The notes: generated by a model not told the origin, from the sequence alone. DNA of 21,910 nt from ChocPot-Mid sp964511865 (GCA_964511865.1 CAZEHW010000021.1:1-21910); one strand, 5' to 3'; numbered from the stretch's first letter, positions 6,237 through 14,457 are shown. Made by a program: numbers and translations.

Positions 6237-9200
6237 TCACCTCATCACTCCAAACTTTCCATTCAATACTTTATCGTTTGTTTTAAGAATCAAATAGTAC
6301 ATTCCCATTGGTTTATTCTTCAAATCAATCTGCTCATAATGTCTTCCTGAACTAACAAAACCATAGTCGAATGTCTCAATTTTATTTCCGAGTATATCAT
6401 ATAATTCAAGAATAACATATTCAGGAGAATTGAGAGAATACTCAATATTTAAAATATCACTTGCAGGGTTGGGATAAATATTCAAAATTGTTTCCTGTCT
6501 GCCGTCTGCTGTCTGCCTTCCGTCGTCTTCCACTCCTACATACTGATTATCGCAGGGAACTTTCCAATTATATATTCTCTGCTCCTGGCATGCCTGACCT
6601 GTTGCTCCGGTAAATCCAATATAAACGTATTCCTCATTTTCAAGATTCAGGTGTTCTGCTAAGTCAATGTCAGGAATAGTCAAGACAGGGTCTGAAAATA
6701 ACCCGGTTGTATCGAGATAAATGCTTAGTTCTCCACCTGAGTGTTTGTAATTAATTTTTACATAATATAAAATATCCTGCCGGATTACAGGTATATCATC
6801 GTTAATACCCAGAACACTAAGAAAGATTCTGTGGTCAGGTGTATTGGGTCTTGCTCCCAATGATTGAACAGCAATATGATTACCGTTTGGGTCGTAAGTA
6901 TTTCTGAATAAATCAAATTCTATTGCCATACTGTTAGTAATACCGTCATAGCCCATTGCTTCACCTTTGTTGCCAAGTACAGGATAATTATGATTTTGCA
7001 TAACGAAAGCAAAGCCATCAGCACCCGGCAAGGAAAGCTCGGCTGTTTGACGATTATCACCATATTTAATATTAAATTCAAAGGTTGTTGTAAAATCCTG
7101 TAGGACAGAAAATCTATTTTTTAACCAAACAGAACCGGCAATCCAAGGTCTTGAATCAGTTAATTTCAAATAATTATCAACTCTTTCTGCATTTCCGACA
7201 TATATCAGACTGCTGTCACCCGGACTTACTTTGTCAATATTTATTTCTACATAAGCATGAGAAGTATCGGAGAAAATATCCTTCGACGGGCTCAGGATGA
7301 CATCTTTTAAGGTGACATAAAGACGGTAATTGCCTGCATGCTCCATGCCAGCTTTTTTAATTATTATATTTCGGTCATTAGATTCAAAACCATTTGGTCC
7401 CGACCAATGATATTTTACTTCCGGTATCGAATTTGTATATAAGCAAAGGTCATGCCCTATGCAAATCGGACTGTTCGTAGTAATGTTCGGAATAATTTTA
7501 TATGACTCGGCGAATAATTGAACGATAGCCGGACTTCCTACATTTCCGTGATGAAAAGCAATGCTTCCGCTTGTTCTTCCTAATTCCAATGCACTAAACC
7601 GCAATTCCATTTCATGTTTATCTCCCGGACTGAGCGTAAAAGAGCCGCCACCTTTCAAAATTGAAAATTGTTTTTTGTCAGGTCCTGCATTTTCTACGTT
7701 AGATATATTCACAATATTCGAACCAATATTTTCAATTACAGCACTAACAGTTGTGTCCTTGTAATAATTCAGATATACTTTACCGAAATCAATTAAGTCT
7801 GATACTATCCTGATATTTGGTTCAACTCCTTCACCCCTTATCTTCTGCTTTAAGGTATCACTTTGAGTTACAATTAAAATATCTGCTTCGTAAATGCGGG
7901 CTTCAACAGGTGAGAATCGGAATCCTGCTTCATAAGCTTTGCCGGGTTCAGCTAAATAGTTTTCCATTCCTGAAACAACTGAAAATGCTGAAGCATCCTG
8001 TCCGGCTATAAATACCGTATCAATACGAAATTTATATGTCCCCGTATTCTTTACAAATTCTGTAACAAGAGAATCTTTCATAGTAGCTGTCAATACCTTA
8101 CCCATATCAATATCAAAAGAACTTGTGGCAGGAGCGACAATTGACCAAACTGAATCCGATTCGTCTTCCATGCCGATATCTTCCGTTTGGTCCATTACAG
8201 CCCAAATACCAACCGTCCAATCACTGCTCCCACTAATGACTTTTCCTCCGTCTGCACTAATGTCAACAGAATTTACAAAATCTGAATGTCCATTGAAAGT
8301 CATTATTTCACTGCCTGCAAGCAGGTCCCATACTTTAATACTTTTATCGAAGCTTCCGCTTATCAGTTTTGTACCCTCAGAATTAAATATTACAGAACTT
8401 ACACCTAGCTGATGACCTTTTAGAGTCATTTGACTTTCCCCGGTATCAATATTCCAAATCTGAATTGTTTTGTCAATGCTCCCGCTTGCTATTTTCTTTC
8501 CGTCCGGACTAAAACAAACAGAATATATGCTTCCTGAATGACCTGTTAACTTTTTAAGTTCTGCACCCGTCTTGGCATCCCATAATCTAATTATTTGTTC
8601 GCTTCCACTACTGGCAATCATTGTCCCGTCAGGATTGAATGCAACAGTATAAACTCCCGAATTAATATCAGTTATATCTTTCAGCAAAGTACTGCTGTTT
8701 GCATCCCATATTTTTATTGTATTATCAATACTCCCGCTCACGATTTTATCACCAAAAGGGCTGAAATCAACGCCATAAACAGCCGCAACATGACCAAATA
8801 GCCTGTAACTCCTTATCTCCTTTCCCGTTTGCACATCCCAAAGCTTCACGTCAAAATCGTTACCGCCGCTAACAAGTTTACTTCCGTCAGAATTGAATGC
8901 CAGTGACATTATCCAGCTCGTATGACCCTTCAATGTTTTAATACTCGTCCCTGTTTGAATATCCCAAAGTATTATCGTATTATCATTGCCACCGCTCGCT
9001 ATTATCCTGTTATCCGGACTCAAAGCCACTGTCCTCACTTCGTCTCTGTGCCCTGTAACTTTTGAAACAACCTTACCGCTGTCCAAATCCCATACTCTCA
9101 TAACCTCAGATGAAGCACTTGCTAATTTTCTGCCGTTAGGGCTCAAAGACAAAGCTCTTATAGGATAGTTGTCTTCAAATAAGTTCATATATTCCGTACC

Positions 9201-11414
9201 GTACTTCACCTGCCAAATTTTGATATTACCGTCTGAACCACAACTGATTAACTTATTCCCGTCTGAAGTAAAAATTATATCATTTACACCATTCTTATGA
9301 CCTATAAATTCATACAATAAATTTCCTGTCTTTGTTTGCCACAAATAAATAATTCCGTTTTCACCCGCACTTGCAACTCGGCTTCCATCAGGACTCAAAG
9401 CCACTGCATTAACTGCACCTGTACTACTGCTCGTAAAAGTCTGACTTTCAGCTCCTGTTACAACATCCCATATATGAACAATCTTATCATAACCTCCGCT
9501 CACAATTTTGTTGCCGTCTGAACTGAACGAAGCAGAATTTATCCAACCCGAAAATCCCGAAAAGTTCCTAACTTTCAAACCTGTATTGGCATTCCAAATA
9601 TTTAAAGCACTGCCTGCTGTCAAAAGCCAGTTTCCATCGGGACTATATGATATAGTCTTAATGTTTCCCGCATATGAATTAAAGCTCACAAACTTCTGAC
9701 CGGTAAAAACATCCCAGCAATATACATTACCTCCCTGTGTGCCGCAAACCACTTTCCCTCCATCAGGACTGTATGCAACTGATAAAACCTTGTCATTAAT
9801 AACTGAAAATGTACGGATTATGGCATTATTCTTTAAATTTATCAAATTTACCTGATTATTATTTGCAATTGCTATTCTGTTGCTATTTGGAGAATAAGCG
9901 ACATCATTCATACTGCCAAAACCAAGTAGTTTAATCAAATCACCGGCATAGTATTCTGCAATATTTTCTTGCTTTACTCTCATCAAGCATTTATTGCTTG
10001 GAGTATTCGCAATTCCCTTCCAGTCATATTTCAAATCGCTTGCTTTGTTGCTGATATTAGTCCAACTATCCCCATTATTTGTACTATAATCCAATCTCAC
10101 TGTATCTTCGGGTAAAATCCCCTCCCATGTTATAACACTGTCAGCACCTGCAACAAATGTTTCTCCACCATCGGGAAATGTTAATTTTAAAGTTCCGGAT
10201 TGATTATCAGTATCGAAATTTCCGCCGGTAGCAAAAAATGTATTACCAAAGCAGGCATCATAATCGAGGTCGAATCTGCAGAATGAATATCCGGTTGATT
10301 TTGGAGTATATTTAACCTTCAGAACTCTGCCTATATCTTTAGTTAATGTGAAAGGCGGCGGGTTTCCATCCCAGTCAACAATTTCATACTCTTGTGGATT
10401 CGATAAACTGATTGAATTAATTGATACACCTTTGTTTCGTGCAGTTAATGTAATACTTTTTGTTTCGTTGTATGGAGGGTCAATTATTCCGAATTTGATT
10501 GAAGGTGAGGGGCTGTACTCAATCTGTGCAATTTTAAACATGGGTGCTGTATATAGAGCATCTGCAGTACTACTATATTGCTTAAAAGTTAAAACAACAT
10601 TTCTTATGATATTGCAATCTTCTTTGCTCAACCATTCAATTGTGCATGCTTCCAAACTTTGAGATATCGTCAGAATTTTCAGATAAATCTCTTTTGCCTG
10701 CTCACCTGTTACAACATTTTCAAACCACATTCCACCTGTTCTTTCGGAAATATTCCTCAAAATTGCAGGACAGTATGTTCCGAGAACGACACAATAAACA
10801 ATAGCACCTATTTCATTAGCTTTTTGGACTATTCCGTCTTCGTTGCCTTGTGCCTGACCATCAGTTAAAAAGACAACGACTCTTTTGTTTTTTCCTTTCT
10901 CAGCAGTCAACAATGCCCCTGCCATAGGGTTAATAAAGCCTGCATTGAAGTCTGTACCTCCGGTTGCATGAAGAGAAAGAATAGCATCTCTCAATCTTTG
11001 TTTGTCATTAGTGAAATCGGTGTGAAGCATATTTACTGTTGTGAAACTTGTTACAGCACAATCCGATTTTTCTGTTGGTAAAGCATCCACCCAGGCAACA
11101 GCGGCTTCTTTAGCCATATCGAGACGATCTCCCCCCATTGAACCTGATATATCTATAGTTAGCACGGAAGAAATTGGCTGAGGAGGTTTGGGAGTTGGAC
11201 AGGAGATATAAGTAACTTCTCTTTCTGTCCCGTTTTCTGTTAGGTCAAAATCTTCAGGAGATAAATCCAATATCTGCTTGCCTTCTTTATCAAAAGCAAA
11301 AAACTTTGCCCTAAGCGTAGTAAATTTAGATGTATCAATTGTGAATAATGACAGGGTTTGACCTGTGGCTGAGTAGTAAATTAAAAATGAAACAATCAGT
11401 AATAACTTTTTCAT
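6237..11414 (-). CDS. Giant secreted VWA / 14-WD40 / lectin protein with T9SS sorting domain
   Basis: A 1725-residue surface or secreted protein. Signal peptide 1-19. A von Willebrand A domain (about 80-250) has an intact metal site: Asp88-x-Ser90-x-Ser92 (DISGS), Thr154 and Asp185. An Ig-like domain (300-405) and a beta domain with the STNNGDSW signature (409-490) follow. Fourteen WD40 repeats occupy 500-1072, enough for two seven-bladed propellers; the best read VSGGNDFDVKLWD or similar. Two choice-of-anchor-D-type domains lie at about 1090-1195 and 1198-1303, an Ig-like domain at 1310-1395, and an L-type lectin-like domain at about 1405-1620 (ADGFAFVMQ near 1465, AIEFDLFRNTYDPNGN near 1497). 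The T9SS sorting domain is 1645-1725 (NIYPNPASD). Its function is likely adhesion or ligand binding. GGGAG lies five bases before the ATG. Linkers at 1370-1379 and 1631-1640 are encoded by dispersed DNA repeats. Confidence 0.92.
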   Translation of the reverse strand: MKKLLLIVSFLIYYSATGQTLSLFTIDTSKFTTLRAKFFAFDKEGKQILDLSPEDFDLTENGTEREVTYISCPTPKPPQPISSVLTIDISGSMGGDRLDMAKEAAVAWVDALPTEKSDCAVTSFTTVNMLHTDFTNDKQRLRDAILSLHATGGTDFNAGFINPMAGALLTAEKGKNKRVVVFLTDGQAQGNEDGIVQKANEIGAIVYCVVLGTYCPAILRNISERTGGMWFENVVTGEQAKEIYLKILTISQSLEACTIEWLSKEDCNIIRNVVLTFKQYSSTADALYTAPMFKIAQIEYSPSPSIKFGIIDPPYNETKSITLTARNKGVSINSISLSNPQEYEIVDWDGNPPPFTLTKDIGRVLKVKYTPKSTGYSFCRFDLDYDACFGNTFFATGGNFDTDNQSGTLKLTFPDGGETFVAGADSVITWEGILPEDTVRLDYSTNNGDSWTNISNKASDLKYDWKGIANTPSNKCLMRVKQENIAEYYAGDLIKLLGFGSMNDVAYSPNSNRIAIANNNQVNLINLKNNAIIRTFSVINDKVLSVAYSPDGGKVVCGTQGGNVYCWDVFTGQKFVSFNSYAGNIKTISYSPDGNWLLTAGSALNIWNANTGLKVRNFSGFSGWINSASFSSDGNKIVSGGYDKIVHIWDVVTGAESQTFTSSSTGAVNAVALSPDGSRVASAGENGIIYLWQTKTGNLLYEFIGHKNGVNDIIFTSDGNKLISCGSDGNIKIWQVKYGTEYMNLFEDNYPIRALSLSPNGRKLASASSEVMRVWDLDSGKVVSKVTGHRDEVRTVALSPDNRIIASGGNDNTIILWDIQTGTSIKTLKGHTSWIMSLAFNSDGSKLVSGGNDFDVKLWDVQTGKEIRSYRLFGHVAAVYGVDFSPFGDKIVSGSIDNTIKIWDANSSTLLKDITDINSGVYTVAFNPDGTMIASSGSEQIIRLWDAKTGAELKKLTGHSGSIYSVCFSPDGKKIASGSIDKTIQIWNIDTGESQMTLKGHQLGVSSVIFNSEGTKLISGSFDKSIKVWDLLAGSEIMTFNGHSDFVNSVDISADGGKVISGSSDWTVGIWAVMDQTEDIGMEDESDSVWSIVAPATSSFDIDMGKVLTATMKDSLVTEFVKNTGTYKFRIDTVFIAGQDASAFSVVSGMENYLAEPGKAYEAGFRFSPVEARIYEADILIVTQSDTLKQKIRGEGVEPNIRIVSDLIDFGKVYLNYYKDTTVSAVIENIGSNIVNISNVENAGPDKKQFSILKGGGSFTLSPGDKHEMELRFSALELGRTSGSIAFHHGNVGSPAIVQLFAESYKIIPNITTNSPICIGHDLCLYTNSIPEVKYHWSGPNGFESNDRNIIIKKAGMEHAGNYRLYVTLKDVILSPSKDIFSDTSHAYVEINIDKVSPGDSSLIYVGNAERVDNYLKLTDSRPWIAGSVWLKNRFSVLQDFTTTFEFNIKYGDNRQTAELSLPGADGFAFVMQNHNYPVLGNKGEAMGYDGITNSMAIEFDLFRNTYDPNGNHIAVQSLGARPNTPDHRIFLSVLGINDDIPVIRQDILYYVKINYKHSGGELSIYLDTTGLFSDPVLTIPDIDLAEHLNLENEEYVYIGFTGATGQACQEQRIYNWKVPCDNQYVGVEDDGRQTADGRQETILNIYPNPASDILNIEYSLNSPEYVILELYDILGNKIETFDYGFVSSGRHYEQIDLKNKPMGMYYLILKTNDKVLNGKFGVMR
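6495..6527. repeat. CCGTCTGCTGT-type repeat inside the giant gene
   Basis: A degenerate run of CTGTCTGCCGTCTGCTGTCTG character. It is in frame in the giant gene, where it encodes DGRQTADGRQ (residues 1631-1640) between the lectin and T9SS domains. The 11-mer CCGTCTGCTGT at 6502-6512 recurs exactly at 14050-14060, in the leader of the FlgD-like gene. Confidence 0.75.
7280..7302. repeat. CCTTCGAC-type dispersed repeat inside the giant gene
   Basis: The sequence CCTTCGACGGGCTCAGGAT and the four bases after it match, with only two mismatches over 23 positions, the repeat at 14020-14042 on the opposite strand. Here it is in frame and encodes DVILSPSKD (residues 1371-1379) at the edge of the Ig-like domain. 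A weaker copy lies at 11500-11513. Confidence 0.75.
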
Positions 11415-11722
11415 ATAACTCCCGTGTATTAATTCAAATCTCTAAAAACAATCCAATTTCCTAAAGCAGGTTTCTAAACCAGTCAACACAAACTCTTATC
11501 TTTCGACAAGCTCCACGATAAATCGGGACAGGTCATGATGACTAATTAAAAAAACTTTTTTAAAATTTGTACTGAATATACTTATATAACACACGAGAAT
11601 TGGAAATGTTACACTTTTTTTTGAAAAAAGTGAAAATATTTCTGAAAATCAATTTGTCAAAGAAGAATATTTTACTAAGTTGCATTCTTTTTGTGAATAA
11701 TTATTTATAATTTGAGATATTT
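11415..11722. other. Divergent intergenic region with a partial dispersed repeat
   Basis: This 308-base AT-rich gap separates the giant gene (-) from the cysteine desulfurase gene (+) and must hold both promoters. The only recognisable element is CTTTCGACAAGCTC at 11500-11513, a partial copy of the CCTTCGAC repeat (one mismatch in 14), followed by ATCGGGACAGG near 11522. TATAATTTG at 11706-11714 resembles a Bacteroidota -7 element, but a -33 TTTG at the usual spacing is not clear. No RNA gene or ORF of note is seen. Confidence 0.5.
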
Positions 11723-12874
11723 ATGATATATTTTAACAATGCCGCTACAAGCTGGCCCAAACCTCCCGAAGTTTCAAAAGCAGTTTATAAATATTTGAAT
11801 GAAGTACCATGCCATTCCGCAAGAGCAGGATTGGAAGAAGATTCCGAAGACCCGGCACAGGCATGCAGGGACAAACTTTGCAAACTTTTTAATGCTTCTG
11901 ACCCTGAACAATTCGTTTTTACTTCCGGTAGTACCGAAGCTTTAAATCTTGCTATTAATGGTTTACAGTTAGACAAAGCTCATGTTGTTACTACAGGAAT
12001 TGAACATAATTCCGTAATCAGACCGCTTAAGCATTTGGAACTCGATGGTAAAATAGAAATAACTTTCGTTGATTGTGATGAAACCGGATATGTTACTCCT
12101 GAAAGCATCGAAGATGCAATTAAGGACAATACAAAAGCAATTGTGGTAAATCACTCTTCAAATGTTACAGGTTCGATATTAGACATAAAAACAATTGCAG
12201 AAATTGCCCACAAACATGGTATGCCTATTATTGTAGATGCTTCTCAGTCTTCTGGAGCAATCGAGATAGATATTGACGGATGGGATATTGACCTGCTGGC
12301 ATTCACAGGGCATAAGTCATTATATGGTATGCAGGGAATTGGCGGATTACATATTAAAAAGGGTCTGGAACTAAAACCATTAAAGGTGGGAGGAACCGGC
12401 ATAAAAAGCGAGGTCCTTGTACAACCTCCCGGGATGCCAATATTTTACGAGGCAGGAACACCAAATGTACCGGGAATAGTATCTTTGAACGCAGGGATTG
12501 GTTTCGTTCTGGAAAAAGGCGTTACTCATATTCGTGAACATAAAGCAGATATGGTAAGAAGAATAATCTCAGAGCTTGCCGAATTTCCTGAAGTAAAAGT
12601 TTATACGAATAACAAGAACAACAGCATGGCAAATTTCTGCTTTAATATTGGCGGAATGGCTCCTGAAGAGGTGGGTTACTTCCTCGACAGTTCATATGAC
12701 ATTATTGTCAGGACAGGATTGCACTGTGCACCCCTGTTGCTGAAACCTGTTGGAGTTTACCCATGGGGAACGGTACGTGCTTCTCCTTCATACTTTACAA
12801 CTGATGATGAGATTGACCTGTTTATTGTTGCTCTCAAAGATGCCGTCAGGACGTTTACGAAAAGAAAGGTGTAG
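11723..12874 (+). CDS. Class V aminotransferase, cysteine desulfurase family
   Basis: A PLP enzyme of the NifS/SufS/CsdA superfamily that removes sulfur from cysteine as enzyme-bound persulfide, for Fe-S clusters or other thiocofactors. Visible features are the N-terminal YFNNAATSWPKPP, SGSTEALNLAI at 69-79 (phosphate binding), His95 in GIEHNSV, Asp172 in IIVDASQ, the PLP lysine Lys198 in FTGHKSLYG, and the catalytic Cys335 in RTGLHCAP with the following W-GTVRAS. The length of 383 residues fits the short cysteine desulfurase family rather than longer SufS proteins. It stands alone, with no suf or isc scaffold genes nearby, so the sulfur acceptor cannot be named. A selenocysteine lyase activity is possible. 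The ATG at 11723 has no clear Shine-Dalgarno. The TOPRIM-like gene follows 24 bases downstream. Confidence 0.9.
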   Translation: MIYFNNAATSWPKPPEVSKAVYKYLNEVPCHSARAGLEEDSEDPAQACRDKLCKLFNASDPEQFVFTSGSTEALNLAINGLQLDKAHVVTTGIEHNSVIRPLKHLELDGKIEITFVDCDETGYVTPESIEDAIKDNTKAIVVNHSSNVTGSILDIKTIAEIAHKHGMPIIVDASQSSGAIEIDIDGWDIDLLAFTGHKSLYGMQGIGGLHIKKGLELKPLKVGGTGIKSEVLVQPPGMPIFYEAGTPNVPGIVSLNAGIGFVLEKGVTHIREHKADMVRRIISELAEFPEVKVYTNNKNNSMANFCFNIGGMAPEEVGYFLDSSYDIIVRTGLHCAPLLLKPVGVYPWGTVRASPSYFTTDDEIDLFIVALKDAVRTFTKRKV

Positions 12875-12898
12875 TACGGATAACTGATAACGGAAATT

Positions 12899-13420
12899 AT
12901 GAAAAAACTATATATATTCGTAGAAGGGAATGATGATGAGCTTTTTTTTAAGACCATCATTGTCCCTTTATTGATTGACAAATATTCAGATATAGAGATT
13001 ATACAATATGCACAAATGAAAAAAGAGAAAGTTGAATTATTCATCCTGAGCATCAATACTTTGAAATTTGACTATTTACTGATAGCCGATATTGACTTCC
13101 ACAGATCTGTAAACCAAAAGAAGAAGTATTTGGAAATGAGATATTCCAATGTGAATCCGGAATTGATTTATATTGTTATTAAAGAAATTGAAAGCTGGTA
13201 CTATGCCGGTATAAATGATGAGCAGAGCAGGCAATTCCACATTAAACCAATGAAAAATACAAATGAACTTTTCAAAGAAGAATTCAATTTGCTTTACCAC
13301 AGAAAATTCAAATCCAGAATTGATTTCATGCTCGAATTACTAAAAGAATATTCAATAAAAACAGCTATTCAAAAAAATGACTCCTTCGACTTTTTTGCAA
13401 GGAATATCCTTTTTGACTGA
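12899..13420 (+). CDS. Small TOPRIM-like / DUF4276-like protein
   Basis: A 173-residue protein without signal peptide or membrane segment. It starts with LYIFVEGNDDELFF (Glu9), as in TOPRIM-fold nucleases and DUF4276-type proteins. An acidic DID pair follows in LLIADIDFH (Asp64, Asp66), and then IKEIESWYYAG (96-104), which resembles the EIEAWLLAD motif seen after the TOPRIM core. The layout of an E followed by DxD suggests a metal-dependent nuclease or phosphotransfer fold, but activity is an inference. Related proteins occur near ATPases in some defence loci. Here no ATPase partner is next to it. It lies 24 bases after the cysteine desulfurase gene, in the same direction, separated by a short GATAACTGATAAC repeat-like stretch (12878-12892), so it may share the transcript. 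Confidence 0.6.
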   Translation: MKKLYIFVEGNDDELFFKTIIVPLLIDKYSDIEIIQYAQMKKEKVELFILSINTLKFDYLLIADIDFHRSVNQKKKYLEMRYSNVNPELIYIVIKEIESWYYAGINDEQSRQFHIKPMKNTNELFKEEFNLLYHRKFKSRIDFMLELLKEYSIKTAIQKNDSFDFFARNILFD

Positions 13421-13428
13421 ACAATTTA

Positions 13429-13971
13429 TCAATTCTCATAGATATCAACCATATTAAGATAAGGTACTTTTACAGAATTAACTTCAAAAGAAACTCCGCC
13501 TGGCTCAAAAATCATGTTGGTAATTTTACCGGATATAAAAACATCAGCTTTAATGTCATTCTCAAAATTATTTGAATATAGTGCATTGATAAAATAATTT
13601 CCTTTCCTGCAAACCTTTCCTTTACTGCTTTCACCGGACCATTTCATCAAAGTATCGCCTGACTGATTCATCAGTTTATCCTCGGGGAATTCATGCACTA
13701 CATTGCCTTTAACATCAGAGCAAATAACTTCGGTTTTTGTGCGTTGGGGTGGAACGTTAATAGAAAACTCAGATGGATTTTTATCGTCAAAGAAAATTTT
13801 GTTAGATTTTGCTTTTGCTGTTTTGCCAATTATTCCGGGTATTGCAGAGTTCGACATTGATTCGGAAAGATGCGAATACTCCTGCTCATCGTCAGTATCA
13901 AACTGAGATGAGGACAAACTCTCAAGCCGGTAGAGTTTTTCAAGAAGCTCGGCAAATCCAACGTTATCCAT
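13429..13971 (-). CDS. flgD: FlgD-like flagellar hook-capping protein, N-terminally shortened
   Basis: FlgD caps the growing flagellar hook and guides hook-subunit assembly outside the cell. The 180 residues match FlgD in order. MDNVGFAELLEKLYRLESLS at the start corresponds to the family's MDNTEF...QLAQFSSLEQ. The IIGKTAKA segment (47-54) corresponds to LIGKTV. An Ig-like FlgD repeat spans about 75-135 (VKGNVVHEF, then MKWSGESSKGKVCRKGNYFI), and a C-terminal tudor-like strand set spans 140-180 (SGKITNMIFEPGG...VKVPYLNMVDIYEN). The usual preceding LLVTQLxNQDP segment is missing from the ATG start, and the damaged upstream leader explains this. No other flagellar genes are in the window. It converges on the TOPRIM-like gene, eight bases apart. 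An orphan FlgD_ig-containing protein is the alternative identity. Confidence 0.7.
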   Translation of the reverse strand: MDNVGFAELLEKLYRLESLSSSQFDTDDEQEYSHLSESMSNSAIPGIIGKTAKAKSNKIFFDDKNPSEFSINVPPQRTKTEVICSDVKGNVVHEFPEDKLMNQSGDTLMKWSGESSKGKVCRKGNYFINALYSNNFENDIKADVFISGKITNMIFEPGGVSFEVNSVKVPYLNMVDIYEN

Positions 13972-13990
13972 AGCAGAATCTTTAATTAAT

Positions 13991-14084
13991 TCATTTATGG
14001 ATTAATTCTTCATGCCGTCTGTCATCCTGAGCTTGTCGAAGGACGTTTACCGTCTGCTGTTTTAATATCACTTTCATTCCTCCC
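13991..14084 (-). pseudogene. Probable original 5' end of the FlgD-like gene, disrupted by a repeat
   Basis: On the minus strand GGGAGGA (14084-14078) precedes ATG (14077) and, at a better 7-base distance, GTG (14071). This opens a short frame that runs through the dispersed repeat (14060-14014) and ends EELIHK at TGA (13993-13991). The FlgD frame is open from just upstream of that TGA and reads INELIKDSA before its MDN, which resembles the missing QLxNQDP segment. A single +1 shift at the TGA would join the two. The good ribosome site upstream with no good one at 13971 argues that translation once began here. Confidence 0.5.
14014..14060. repeat. Composite dispersed repeat: CCGTCTG, TCATCCTGAGCTTGTCGAAG, CCGTCTGCTGT
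   Basis: The core TCATCCTGAGCTTGTCGAAG (14022-14041) is flanked by a direct repeat of CCGTCTG at 14015-14021 and 14050-14056. The core has a two-mismatch copy at 7280-7302 and a partial copy at 11500-11513. The right flank CCGTCTGCTGT recurs exactly at 6502-6512. Related sequences are known to be scattered through many Bacteroidota genomes. The flanking 7-mers look like a target duplication but may equally be part of a separate CTGCCGT microsatellite. Confidence 0.7.
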
Positions 14085-14158
14085 TGAATATGCTTACATC
14101 ATGTAATTAATAAATAATTCAGAGCAATAAAAGTGCCATGGAATCAGCAGTAAAAATC

Positions 14159-14212
14159 AGTTTAATGAGTTTAATAAGTTTGATGAGTTTAATAAGTTTA
14201 ATGAGTTTAATG
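14159..14212 (+). repeat. Six copies of a 9-bp tandem repeat
   Basis: The unit AGTTTAATG/A is repeated six times with only single-base variation (AGTTTAATG, AGTTTAATA, AGTTTGATG and so on). The period is a multiple of three, so the array is open in one frame and would encode SLMSLI repeats. The rest of the 486-base gap from 13972 to 14457, apart from the repeat and leader described separately, is AT-rich with no RNA gene or convincing ORF. It probably contains the promoter of the secreted-protein gene at 14458. Confidence 0.85.
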
Positions 14213-14457
14213 AGTTATACAACGGACTTAATATTTCATCTTTTAAAATTATCTTGATTTGTTGAGAAATTGTAAAAAAATACTATGAATAAACAGTATT
14301 AAGTACTATTATGATAATTTTTTGTCTGATTTAATTTGAATAATAGTAAGCAGTAGAATAATAATAACCAAAATATGGGTAAAATTTGATATTAATATAT
14401 TGAAAAATTCCTTAAATTAATAAATTCAAAAAAGTAATATTAATACATGATTGAAAA

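Noticed and set aside
7561..9699. Several plus-strand ORFs of 60-95 codons inside the giant gene
   Set aside because: They are antisense shadows of the repetitive WD40 coding sequence, with no ribosome sites and implausible protein composition.
11723..13420. A complete DNA phosphorothioation (dnd/ssp) system
   Set aside because: Only a cysteine desulfurase-like gene and one TOPRIM-like gene are present; no DndB/C/D/E or Ssp homologues are visible.
13991..13993. Programmed +1 frameshift at TGA in the FlgD leader
   Set aside because: The site lacks an RF2-like slippery context, and the inserted repeat already explains a broken reading frame.
14138..14257. Short ORF made largely of SLMSLI repeats
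   Set aside because: It is a by-product of the 9-bp tandem repeat; no ribosome site and no family resemblance, so it is not listed as a gene.
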